NCBI GenBank assembly: GCA_021780395.1
Contig: JAJXYU010000211.1
Location: forward strand, 1 to 23,023
Source: Pseudomonadota bacterium
GTDB taxonomy: Bacteria > Pseudomonadota > Gammaproteobacteria > Steroidobacterales > Steroidobacteraceae
Direction of reading: 5' to 3'
Length of the DNA: 23,023 bases
Shown here: in pieces, positions 8,121 to 15,045 of the stretch
How the letters are laid out: each line of letters begins with the position of its first letter
Position numbering within the stretch: the first letter of the stretch is position 1
The notes under the pieces: generated by a model
Seen by the model: the letters and a program-made list of their open reading frames with translations, nothing else
The model's database searches: none
Told to the model about the DNA's origin: nothing
Made by a program: the position numbers and the translations under genes

Positions 8121-9080
8121 ATGGCAACGCCGCTGCGCGCGAAGACTCCCCCGGAACTCGTGCCCTCGGTCGCGACCGCGCATCCAGCGCCCGGGCCCTG
8201 CCTTTTCCACGATCTCGCCGAGGCGAGTCCCGAGCCACTGCTGATCACGCGAATCGACGTCGACGCCCATCGAATCATCTATGCGAACCCCGCGTTCTAC
8301 CGACTCAGCGGTTGCACGGCCGCGCAGATCGTCGGCCGCGAATGGCAGTCGCTCGTCGAATCCGGCTTTCACGTCGGCGGTGCGGACGCCCAGCTCACCG
8401 CGATGAGACGCGACGACGCACGGATCGAATTGCGCGTCCAGGACGCCTTCGGCGACGAACGGCACCTGGCCATGAGCCGCTGGGTGCTTCGCGACGACCG
8501 GGGTGATGCCACGCATCTCGTCGTCCTGATGCGGGACGTGACCTTCGAACAAAGCCGGCGCGATGGTCTCGAGCACCGTGCCTGTCACGACGCGCTCACG
8601 GGACTCGCGAACCGGTATCTATTCCGCGACCACTTTCTCCAGGCGAGGGCGCATGCACGCCGGCATCGAAGCTCCTTCATCCTCGCGTTGATCGATATCG
8701 ACGACTTCAAGTCGATCAACGACGGCTTCGGCCATCACGGGGGCGATCAGGTACTGAAGTGCTTCGGGGCGCGTCTCTCGGCGTCGATCCGGGCGGAAAA
8801 TACGGTCGCCCGTCTCGGCGGCGACGAGTTCGTGTTGCTGCTCGACACGACCGCCGACGGTGAGCCGATGCATCGACTGATCGCCCGTCTGCGCGCGATG
8901 ATCGGGCGCCCGATGATCCTCGATGGCCGAGCACTCACCGTGTCCTGCAGCGTCGGCATCAGCCGCTACCCCGTGGACGGCGAGGACCTCGAACGGCTGC
9001 TGCAAGTCGCCGACGCGACGCTGTATCGCGTGAAGGCGAACCGGCACGCCCACGCCGGCGCTGCGAACGCCGCAAGCTGA
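8121..9080 (+). CDS. PAS-GGDEF diguanylate cyclase (319 aa)
   Basis: Makes the second messenger cyclic di-GMP from two GTP. An N-terminal PAS sensor domain (about residues 31-140, with the typical IIYANPAFYRLSG start) is followed by a GGDEF domain (about 155-315) that begins DALTGLANR. The active-site motif GGDEF is intact at 233-237, so the enzyme should be active. The inhibitory I-site, normally RxxD five residues before GGDEF, reads RAEN (224-227), so product feedback through this site is probably lost. There is no membrane segment, so this should be a cytosolic sensor. The start is supported by GAGGAG before ATG 8121. It is divergent from the receptor kinase. A PAS/HD-GYP protein lies about 3.8 kb further right, giving potentially opposing enzymes in the same neighbourhood. 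Confidence 0.93.
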   Translation: MATPLRAKTPPELVPSVATAHPAPGPCLFHDLAEASPEPLLITRIDVDAHRIIYANPAFYRLSGCTAAQIVGREWQSLVESGFHVGGADAQLTAMRRDDARIELRVQDAFGDERHLAMSRWVLRDDRGDATHLVVLMRDVTFEQSRRDGLEHRACHDALTGLANRYLFRDHFLQARAHARRHRSSFILALIDIDDFKSINDGFGHHGGDQVLKCFGARLSASIRAENTVARLGGDEFVLLLDTTADGEPMHRLIARLRAMIGRPMILDGRALTVSCSVGISRYPVDGEDLERLLQVADATLYRVKANRHAHAGAANAAS

Positions 9081-9101
9081 ATTCAATCGTGCTCACGTGC
9101 G

Positions 9102-9148
9102 GCCTCGACCGTCCGACGAGGTGATCGAGGCTCGGATACAATGGCCCG
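9102..9148 (+). promoter_or_regulatory. Putative leaderless promoter of the YbfB/YjiJ-type gene
   Basis: TACAAT (9137-9142) lies exactly six bases before the ATG at 9149, which would put transcription start on or next to the start codon. No ribosome-binding site is present. No good -35 hexamer is seen 16-18 bases upstream. An inverted repeat GCCTCGA/TCGAGGC (9102-9108 and 9125-9131) spans the expected -35 area and could be an operator. Confidence 0.4.
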
Positions 9149-10342
9149 ATGGCAACCGGAGCAGCCGCGAACGGCGACGCGTCGTTCGACGCCCGTGACG
9201 TCGTCGCGGTCGGCATCGTCGCGCTGGCGGTGGCCATGGGCATCGGACGCTTTGCGTTCACACCGCTGATGCCGCTGATGATGCGCGACGGGTCGATCGA
9301 CGCGGCGACCGGGGCGAAATGGGCCGCGGCGAATTACGTCGGCTATCTGGTCGGCTCACTGGTCGCGGGTCGACTCGGGCGACATTCACTGCGCAACCTC
9401 CAGTGGGCGCTGCTCGGCGTCGCGGCGTCGACCCTGTCGATCGCGTTCGTCACGACACCCGTGGCGGGAGCGACGTTGCGTTTCGCCGCGGGCGTCTTCA
9501 GCGCCTGGGTGCTCATCCTGGGGAGCAGCTGGTGCCTGATGCAGCTGTCTCGAACGGGTGACGGTCGCCGCGGAACCTGGATCTACACCGGGGTCGGCAT
9601 CGGCATTGCGGTCGCCGGCCTGCTCGCGTGGATCGGCGGCCGGCAACCGGCCTGGCTGCTGTGGCTCGAACTCGGTCTGCTCGCGTTCGGCGGGGCAGGG
9701 TACGTGATCCGCGCCGTGCCGCACGCACCGGCGGAGCGACTGGTGACGGTGGCACGGGTCCCCGCGCACGAGAAGCGCTGGCATGCGGGCCTCGTGCTCT
9801 GCTACGCGGCTTTCGGCTTCGGCTACATCGTGCCGGCCACGTTCCTGCCGACGCTCGCCCGTGCCCAGATCGACGACCCGCTGATATTCGGGCTCGTGTG
9901 GCCGATGTTCGGCCTGGCGTCGGTCGCATCGCTCGCGATCGCCGCGCGGTCCGTACCGACGGCTCCGCGCCGTCGGGTCTGGGCGGTCGCGCAGGCGATC
10001 ATGGCGGTCGGCACGGGGATGCCCGCGCTCGATCAGCACCTGGGGTCGCTCGCGGTCGGCGCGGTCCTGGTCGGCGGAACCTTCATGATCACCACCATGG
10101 CCGGCCTGCAACTCGCCCGCGATCTCGCGCCGACGAATCCGACGCCCCTGCTCGCGCGCATGACCGCGGGATTCGCGGTGGGGCAGATCGCGGGTCCCGT
10201 GCTGGTCGGGCTCGTGGGTACGCAGGCGTCTCGGGGCTGGAACGGCGTGACACTCACCAGCATCGCCGCCGCCGCGCTGCTCCTGCTGAGCGCGGGGTGG
10301 CTGTGGCGAAGCGATCGTTCCCCGATCGCATCGCCTCGATGA
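9149..10342 (+). CDS. YbfB/YjiJ-family MFS transporter (397 aa)
   Basis: Inner-membrane transporter of the YbfB/YjiJ (MFS_4) group. The hallmark GIGRFAFTPLMPLM sits in the first helix from about residue 31, followed by a YVGYLVGSLVAGRLG segment, as usual in this family. Length and hydrophobic pattern fit about twelve helices. Substrates of the family are mostly unknown. The start is ATG 9149; the ATG at 9141 is in another frame. It has no ribosome-binding site and may be read as a leaderless message. It follows the diguanylate cyclase by 68 bases on the same strand and precedes the cysteine-synthase-like gene by 300 bases. A hairpin lies just after its stop, so it is probably its own transcription unit. 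Confidence 0.9.
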   Translation: MATGAAANGDASFDARDVVAVGIVALAVAMGIGRFAFTPLMPLMMRDGSIDAATGAKWAAANYVGYLVGSLVAGRLGRHSLRNLQWALLGVAASTLSIAFVTTPVAGATLRFAAGVFSAWVLILGSSWCLMQLSRTGDGRRGTWIYTGVGIGIAVAGLLAWIGGRQPAWLLWLELGLLAFGGAGYVIRAVPHAPAERLVTVARVPAHEKRWHAGLVLCYAAFGFGYIVPATFLPTLARAQIDDPLIFGLVWPMFGLASVASLAIAARSVPTAPRRRVWAVAQAIMAVGTGMPALDQHLGSLAVGAVLVGGTFMITTMAGLQLARDLAPTNPTPLLARMTAGFAVGQIAGPVLVGLVGTQASRGWNGVTLTSIAAAALLLLSAGWLWRSDRSPIASPR

Positions 10343-10642
10343 GGCCCGACGACCTTGCGCCGGGTGGCACGCCACCCGAGTCGTTTCACCGCGTACCGCG
10401 GGGTTGTCCGCACGCCTGCACGAGGCGGATCCGCGTGTGCGCGGGTACCGCGATCGACCGATTGCGGGTACGATTGCCGAAACCGCCGACGCCCGGCGAG
10501 CGAGCCGAGGAATGGGTCTCGACGAGCGGTTCTCCGATCCGCTGGCCGGTCGGGGCGTGGGCGCACGGTCGAGCATCGCGGGACGCCTCACGATCGAGGT
10601 TCGAGCCAACCAGCACGACGACGATCTCGAGGGCACGTTGCC
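10343..10642 (+). other. 300-base stretch between transporter and cysteine-synthase-like gene
   Basis: No recognisable gene. An 8-base-pair hairpin CGGGTGGC/GCCACCCG with a 2-base gap (10361-10378) lies shortly after the transporter stop and may help end transcription, though it lacks a T-run. A small reading frame from ATG 10512 to TGA 10646 (44 codons) ends in an ATGA overlap with the next gene's start. It could be a coupled leader peptide, but it has no homology I recognise, its GAGGA sits too close to its ATG for a good ribosome-binding site, and GC-rich DNA gives many such frames. Confidence 0.4.
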
Positions 10643-11665
10643 ATGACAATCGCCAACGATTTTGCCGGTGCGATCGGCCATACACCGCTGATTCGCCTGA
10701 ATTGCATTTCCAACGCGACCGGTTGCGAAATCCTCGGCAAGGCGGAGTTCATGAACCCCGGCGGATCGGTGAAGGATCGGGCCGCACTCGGCATCATCGA
10801 TGCCGCCGAGCGCTCGGGCGCGCTGCGGGCGGGGGGCACCGTCGTCGAAGGCACCGCCGGGAATACCGGGATCGCGATCGCTCACTTGTGCCGTGCGCGC
10901 GGCTATCGGGCGATCATCGTGATGCCGGACAATCAGTCGTCGGAGAAATACCAGGCGCTCGAGGCGCTCGGCGTCGACCTGCGCCGGGTGAAGGCGGTGC
11001 CGTATGCGGACCCGAACCACTATCAGCGCGTCGCCGGGCGGCTCGCCGGCGAGATCGCGGGGGCCATCTGGGCCAATCAATTCGACAACACCGCGAATCG
11101 CGACAGCCATTATGCGACGACGGGTCCCGAGATCTTCCAGGACACCGGGGGTCGCCTCGACGCATTCGTCGCCGCGACCGGGACCGGTGGAACGCTCGGG
11201 GGCACCGGCCGTTATCTGAAGGAGCACGCGCCGGGCACCCGTATCGTGCTCGCCGATCCTCAGGGAAGCGCCTTGTACCACTGGATTCGTAGCGGCGAGC
11301 TGCGGGCGAACGGACCGGGCTCGATCACGGAAGGGATCGGCATCGGGCGGGTGACCGCGAACCTGCAAGGGACGCCGATCGATCAGGCGATCACGGTCAG
11401 CGACCCCGAGGCGGTCCACGTGCTGTACCGGCTGCTCCATGCCGACGGCTTGCTCCTCGGCAGCGCGAGCGGTGTGAACGTCGGTGCGGCCGAGAAGCTC
11501 GCGCGCGAACTCGGGCCCGGCCACACGATCGTCACGATTCTGTGCGACGGCGGTCAGCGCTACCAATCACGCCTGTATTCGCGCGCCTGGCTCGCGGAGA
11601 AAGGATTGCTCGATGCCGCCGATCGCGGTCGGACCGAGGGCGAGGCGTCCCACGCCGGGCGCTGA
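10643..11665 (+). CDS. Cysteine synthase family PLP enzyme (340 aa)
   Basis: Fold-type II pyridoxal-phosphate enzyme of the O-acetylserine sulfhydrylase/cystathionine beta-synthase family, forming cysteine or a related amino acid by beta-replacement in the cytosol. Lys44 in NPGGSVKDRA is the expected PLP Schiff-base lysine. EGTAGNTGIA (about 69-78) is the substrate-binding loop, and GTGGTLGGTG is the phosphate-binding glycine loop. The loop reads TAGNTG rather than the TSGNTG of classic CysK, so cysteine synthase A is likely but related beta-replacement activities are not excluded. No CBS domain follows. The C-terminus has a polar tail of about 15 residues. The start ATG 10643 has GAGGG about 10 bases before it. 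The gene ends just before the regulatory region of the PEP-CTERM gene. Confidence 0.9.
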   Translation: MTIANDFAGAIGHTPLIRLNCISNATGCEILGKAEFMNPGGSVKDRAALGIIDAAERSGALRAGGTVVEGTAGNTGIAIAHLCRARGYRAIIVMPDNQSSEKYQALEALGVDLRRVKAVPYADPNHYQRVAGRLAGEIAGAIWANQFDNTANRDSHYATTGPEIFQDTGGRLDAFVAATGTGGTLGGTGRYLKEHAPGTRIVLADPQGSALYHWIRSGELRANGPGSITEGIGIGRVTANLQGTPIDQAITVSDPEAVHVLYRLLHADGLLLGSASGVNVGAAEKLARELGPGHTIVTILCDGGQRYQSRLYSRAWLAEKGLLDAADRGRTEGEASHAGR

Positions 11666-11670
11666 CGCAC

Positions 11671-11687
11671 TGTCGGAAAATTTGACA
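11671..11687 (+). promoter_or_regulatory. Possible activator site TGTC-N9-GACA upstream of the sigma-54 promoter
   Basis: TGTCGGAAAATTTGACA has TGTC/GACA half-sites as an inverted repeat around an A/T-rich centre. It lies roughly 100-115 bases before the expected transcription start of the PEP-CTERM gene, the usual distance for an enhancer-binding activator such as a PrsR-like response regulator. It is the most A/T-rich stretch between the cysteine-synthase-like gene's stop and the promoter. Assignment to any named regulator is inference. Confidence 0.4.
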
Positions 11688-11760
11688 CCCCGCCGGTCCG
11701 AGCCACTCCTCGGCCGCAGGTCTTTCCTCAAGTGTTTGTTATCACGAGATTTTCACGGGA

Positions 11761-11776
11761 TGGCCTGGATCTTGCT
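11761..11776 (+). promoter_or_regulatory. Sigma-54 (-24/-12) promoter of the PEP-CTERM gene
   Basis: TGGCCTG-GATC-TTGCT matches the sigma-54 consensus TGGCACG-N4-TTGCW, with the invariant GG (11762-11763) and GC (11774-11775) at the correct spacing. Only two of seven -24 positions differ. The expected transcription start is near 11787, giving a leader of about 50 bases before the ATG at 11837. RpoN-dependent control by the PrsK/PrsR system is known for PEP-CTERM genes in exopolysaccharide-forming bacteria, which makes this site credible. Confidence 0.75.
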
Positions 11777-11836
11777 TGGCTATCGTCAACGAGGGGTGTG
11801 AAGGCCTCCGTCCGAAACTTACGAAAGGATCCGTCC

Positions 11837-12529
11837 ATGGGCAAAATGAACAGGCTTCTCGCGGGGTCCGTTGCAGTACTCGGTTTCGCAGCCACCGGGG
11901 CTTTCGCATCTCCGTTGTCGGTCGTCGGCGTGGTGGGCGGCGTGCCGACCGGCGTCAGCTATCACAACCTCGACAACCTGGCGCTCGGCAACGCGACGCA
12001 GGCTCATGCCAACGCGACCATTTCCTTCACCGGCTCGGCGCAAGCCGTGCAGGGATCGTCGAGCGGTATTTATGCCGCCCCCTACCTTTCCAACAACAAC
12101 GGCGCGCTGTTCGGCGATCCGAACAATGGGCCGGACGGGACCACCTACCTCACGACCGGCATCGGCAGCGTCACCTTTCAGCTCAACACCCCCGAGGAAT
12201 ATCTGGGTCTGCTGTGGGGCTCGGTCGACACCTACAACTCGATCAGCTTCTATAATGGCGCCTCGCTCATCGGCACGGTGACCGGGACGGACGTGACGGC
12301 GGCGGCCAACGGCAACCAGGGTGCCAATGGCACCTATTACGTGAACATCGATTCGAGTGCGTCCTTCGACAAAGTGGTGTTCTCCAGCACCCGGTACGCG
12401 TTCGAGTTCGACAATCTGGCGACCAATGCAACGCCCATCGGGGTGCCGGAGCCCGCGACGCTGGCCCTGATGGGGCTGGGCCTCGCGGGACTCGGCCTCG
12501 TGGCCAGCCGCCGCGCCAAGCGCTGCTGA
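11837..12529 (+). CDS. PEP-CTERM sorting-domain surface protein (230 aa)
   Basis: Exported protein with a C-terminal sorting signal. The N-terminus has a basic start, a hydrophobic stretch (LLAGSVAVLGFAATGAFA) and a likely cleavage after AFA. The C-terminus is a textbook PEP-CTERM tail: VPEPATLALM, a Gly/Leu-rich helix and the basic end SRRAKR. Such tails are recognised by exosortase and the proteins are linked to the cell surface or exopolysaccharide. The mature domain is Asn/Gly/Ser/Thr-rich with few Lys and no Cys; the part around YLGLLWGSVDTYN recalls the Npun_F0296-like exosortase-dependent group, but I am not sure. The start ATG 11837 has AAGGA eight bases upstream. A sigma-54 promoter lies 50-75 bases before it and a strong terminator follows, so it is a single-gene unit. 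No exosortase is in the window. Confidence 0.93.
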   Translation: MGKMNRLLAGSVAVLGFAATGAFASPLSVVGVVGGVPTGVSYHNLDNLALGNATQAHANATISFTGSAQAVQGSSSGIYAAPYLSNNNGALFGDPNNGPDGTTYLTTGIGSVTFQLNTPEEYLGLLWGSVDTYNSISFYNGASLIGTVTGTDVTAAANGNQGANGTYYVNIDSSASFDKVVFSSTRYAFEFDNLATNATPIGVPEPATLALMGLGLAGLGLVASRRAKRC

Positions 12530-12564
12530 TTCTCGCAAGGTTCCCAGCGCACGTTCCGATGATG

Positions 12565-12600
12565 CGAGGGGAGGCGGCCCGCCGGGCCGTCTCCCCTCGT
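12565..12600 (+). terminator. Strong stem-loop terminator after the PEP-CTERM gene
   Basis: A long GC-rich hairpin: CGAGGGGAG pairs with CTCCCCTCG (9 bp), then one G-T wobble, then CGGCCC with GGGCCG (6 bp), around the loop GCC. It is followed by TTCATT, a weak T-run. It begins 36 bases after the stop codon. Confidence 0.8.
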
Positions 12601-12631
12601 TCATTGCGGTGATCCCATCGCCCGGCCAGTC

Positions 12632-12658
12632 GTGACCGGAGCGGATTTTTGCTACAGT
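12632..12658 (+). promoter_or_regulatory. Possible extended -10 promoter for the HD-GYP gene
   Basis: TGCTACAGT (12650-12658) fits the extended -10 form TGnTAnnnT, preceded by a T-run. GTGACC at 12632-12637 is a poor -35 with 15-base spacing. It would give a leader of about 180 bases before the ATG at 12845. The remaining bases of 12601-12844 show no gene. Confidence 0.35.
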
Positions 12659-12844
12659 GAACGCGCTCTTCGAGCAGCACGACGATGGGTGCTCAGTCAC
12701 GACAACGCAACGGTGACGCCTCCTGGCGGCACCGACCCCTACCGAGGCGAACCGCGCCGCGTTGGCCCGACTCAATTCCCGAGAGTACCCGCCGGCAGCT
12801 GACGCCGATCACCGCCACTCGTTCTCGTCGTGGAGGCAACGGAC

Positions 12845-15001
12845 ATGCGGGAACCCACTCAAGGCCGGATTGAGTGGCCCGTCGACGACGGGAAAGCGGG
12901 GCTGCTGATCAAGAGCCTGCCGACGGCCATCGCGTTTTTCGACTTGGACATGCGCTATCTGGCGGTCAGTCGCCGGTGGATCGAGGACTATCACCTCGAA
13001 GGGTCCGACATCCTGGCAAAGAGCCACTACGAAATCTTTCCCGAACTCCCGGAACACTGGAAGGATGCCCATCGCCGTGCGCTCGGCGGTGAGGTGATCA
13101 CCAATCGCGAGGAGCGCTTCGTCCGACACGACGGGTCCGTGCAATGGCTCAGCTGGGTCGTGCGACCCTGGTACGAGGCCGAGGGACGGATTGGCGGCAT
13201 CGTCATTCAGACCGACGACGTCTCCGACCGCAAGGAGGCGGAGCTCGCGCTGCGGAACGAGCGCGAAGTCTTCCGACATCTTGCCAACATCTCTTCCGAC
13301 TATTTCTGGGAACTCGACGAACGATTCCGCTACCGCAGCATCTCCTCGAGCATTGCCGAGCGATCCGGCCTGGACTATCGCAGCTATCTCGGCAAGACCC
13401 GCTGGGAGCTGCCTTTCATCGGCATTTCAGAAGCGCAGTGGGATGCGCATCGATCCGTGCTGACGGCTCATCAGCCGTTCAGGAATTTGGAAGGGGGATT
13501 GGTGAACGTGCATGGAGAGCTTCGGACATTCTCGATGAGCGGCGACCCGGTCTTCTCCGCCGACGGTCGGTTCACCGGGTATCGCGGCGTTACTCAGGAC
13601 ATCACCGAGCGCAAGCGGTCCGAGGAAGCCTTGCGACGCATTGCCACGGAACTCGACGATCTATACAACCACGCGCCGTTGGGATACCACTCGCTCGACG
13701 CCCACGATACCTTCGTGCGCATCAACGACAGGGAGCTCTCCTGGCTCGGCTACACCCGAGAGGAAGTCGTCGGAAAGAAGAAGTGGTCGGATGTCGCGAT
13801 CGCCCGGACAGCCGGCCCATTGCAGGGTCGTCACGCACGGTCCAAGGACGCGAGGCACCCGCATAACACCCCGTACGAGATCCTCAGAAAGGATGGGACG
13901 ACGTTCCCGGCCCTGCTGAGCGAAAGAGCCGTATGCGACGCCGACGGAAACCATCGCTTCAGCCACGGGATGGTGCTGGATGACACGGAACGAGCCTTGG
14001 CCGATGCCATGCTGCAGGCATCCGAAGCACGGTACCGAACGCTCTTTGAAAACATGAACGCCGGCTTCGTATTGTTCGAAGTCGTACAAGACGAGCACGC
14101 CGTGCCGATCGATCTGCTCATTCTGGCCGCGAACCGGCATTTCGAACTCACGACCGGGGTACGAGTGGCCGACGCGATCGGCAAACGCTTGACCGAAGCG
14201 GTACCCGGCATCGAGCAGGACGAGGCGAACTGGATCGGGACTTATGCGCAAGTGGCCTTGACCGGCGAACCCCGGCGATTCGAACAGAAATCGCGATTGC
14301 TGGGCACCACCTTCGCCGTCACCGCCTACCAACCGGGTCCGAGACAATGCGCAGTGACGTTTCAGGACATCACCGAACTGAAGGACATTCAAGATCGGCT
14401 CTCGGAGTCATACGGAAAACTGAAGAATTCGATGCAGCAAACGCTTCTCGCGGTATCGAAAATGGTCGAGATGCGCGACCCCTACACCGCGGGCCATGCC
14501 AGGAGGGTCGGCTTGATCGCCGCCGCCATCGCGAGATCCATGGGATGGTCCGAGGAGGCCGCTCGGGTCCTCGAGCTGGTTGGACTCGTGCACGATATCG
14601 GCAAGATATCGACACCGGCTGAAATGCTGTCGAAGCCCGACCGGCTGACCGGTCTCGAATTCGCGATCGTCAAGGGGCATGCGCACTCGGGTTACGAAAT
14701 ACTCAAGGACGTCGACCTCCCGTTGCCGATCGCCGAGATCATCCACCAGCACCATGAACGCCTCGACGGCTCCGGATACCCGCGAAATCTCAAAGGCGGT
14801 CAGATACTCCCCGAAGCCAGGATCATCGCGGTCGCCGACGTGGTCGAGGCCATCTTTTCCGATCGCCCGTATCGTCCTGGCAAAGGGCTGGACGCTGCGC
14901 TCGGGGAGATCGAGCGAAACCGCGGTGTCCTGTACGACGAGACGGTCGTGGATACGCTGCTGGAGATGGTGAGAACTCACGGATATCAATTGCCGAGGTA
15001 G
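12845..15001 (+). CDS. Multi-PAS HD-GYP protein, likely cyclic-di-GMP phosphodiesterase (718 aa)
   Basis: Cytosolic signalling protein with about four PAS/PAC repeats (roughly residues 20-130, 145-260, 270-385 and 395-515) joined by short helices, followed by an HD-GYP domain (about 530-715). The HD pair is in LVHDIGKI (His583, Asp584), further metal ligands are in HQHHE, and the signature reads GSGYP with Gly644-Tyr645-Pro646. All key residues are intact, so it should hydrolyse cyclic di-GMP. There is no receiver domain and no membrane helix, so the input is probably a small ligand, redox state or oxygen sensed by the PAS domains. I start at ATG 12845 because GGAGG lies eight bases before it; a GTG five codons earlier overlaps that site. 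It lies right of the PEP-CTERM gene and 44 bases before the DEAD-box helicase. Confidence 0.93.
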   Translation: MREPTQGRIEWPVDDGKAGLLIKSLPTAIAFFDLDMRYLAVSRRWIEDYHLEGSDILAKSHYEIFPELPEHWKDAHRRALGGEVITNREERFVRHDGSVQWLSWVVRPWYEAEGRIGGIVIQTDDVSDRKEAELALRNEREVFRHLANISSDYFWELDERFRYRSISSSIAERSGLDYRSYLGKTRWELPFIGISEAQWDAHRSVLTAHQPFRNLEGGLVNVHGELRTFSMSGDPVFSADGRFTGYRGVTQDITERKRSEEALRRIATELDDLYNHAPLGYHSLDAHDTFVRINDRELSWLGYTREEVVGKKKWSDVAIARTAGPLQGRHARSKDARHPHNTPYEILRKDGTTFPALLSERAVCDADGNHRFSHGMVLDDTERALADAMLQASEARYRTLFENMNAGFVLFEVVQDEHAVPIDLLILAANRHFELTTGVRVADAIGKRLTEAVPGIEQDEANWIGTYAQVALTGEPRRFEQKSRLLGTTFAVTAYQPGPRQCAVTFQDITELKDIQDRLSESYGKLKNSMQQTLLAVSKMVEMRDPYTAGHARRVGLIAAAIARSMGWSEEAARVLELVGLVHDIGKISTPAEMLSKPDRLTGLEFAIVKGHAHSGYEILKDVDLPLPIAEIIHQHHERLDGSGYPRNLKGGQILPEARIIAVADVVEAIFSDRPYRPGKGLDAALGEIERNRGVLYDETVVDTLLEMVRTHGYQLPR

Positions 15002-15033
15002 CGATCGACGACCCGATGGCCCGGATTGGACGC

Positions 15034-15045
15034 TACACTAGCGAG
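15034..15045 (+). promoter_or_regulatory. Putative leaderless promoter of the DEAD-box gene
   Basis: TACACT (15034-15039) is followed by six bases and then the ATG at 15046, with no ribosome-binding site. The layout matches three other genes in this window. No good -35 hexamer is seen. Readthrough from the HD-GYP gene 44 bases upstream is the alternative source of message. Confidence 0.35.

Noticed and set aside
9628..11292. Plus-strand frame of 554 residues running from the transporter into the cysteine-synthase-like gene
   Set aside because: It is a +1-type shadow of both genes with no domain; its middle does not reveal a gene in 10343-10642.
9386..11566. Long minus-strand frame of 726 residues opposite the transporter and cysteine-synthase-like genes
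   Set aside because: Arg/His/Gln/Asp-rich antisense shadow typical of GC-rich DNA; both sense genes have clear motifs.
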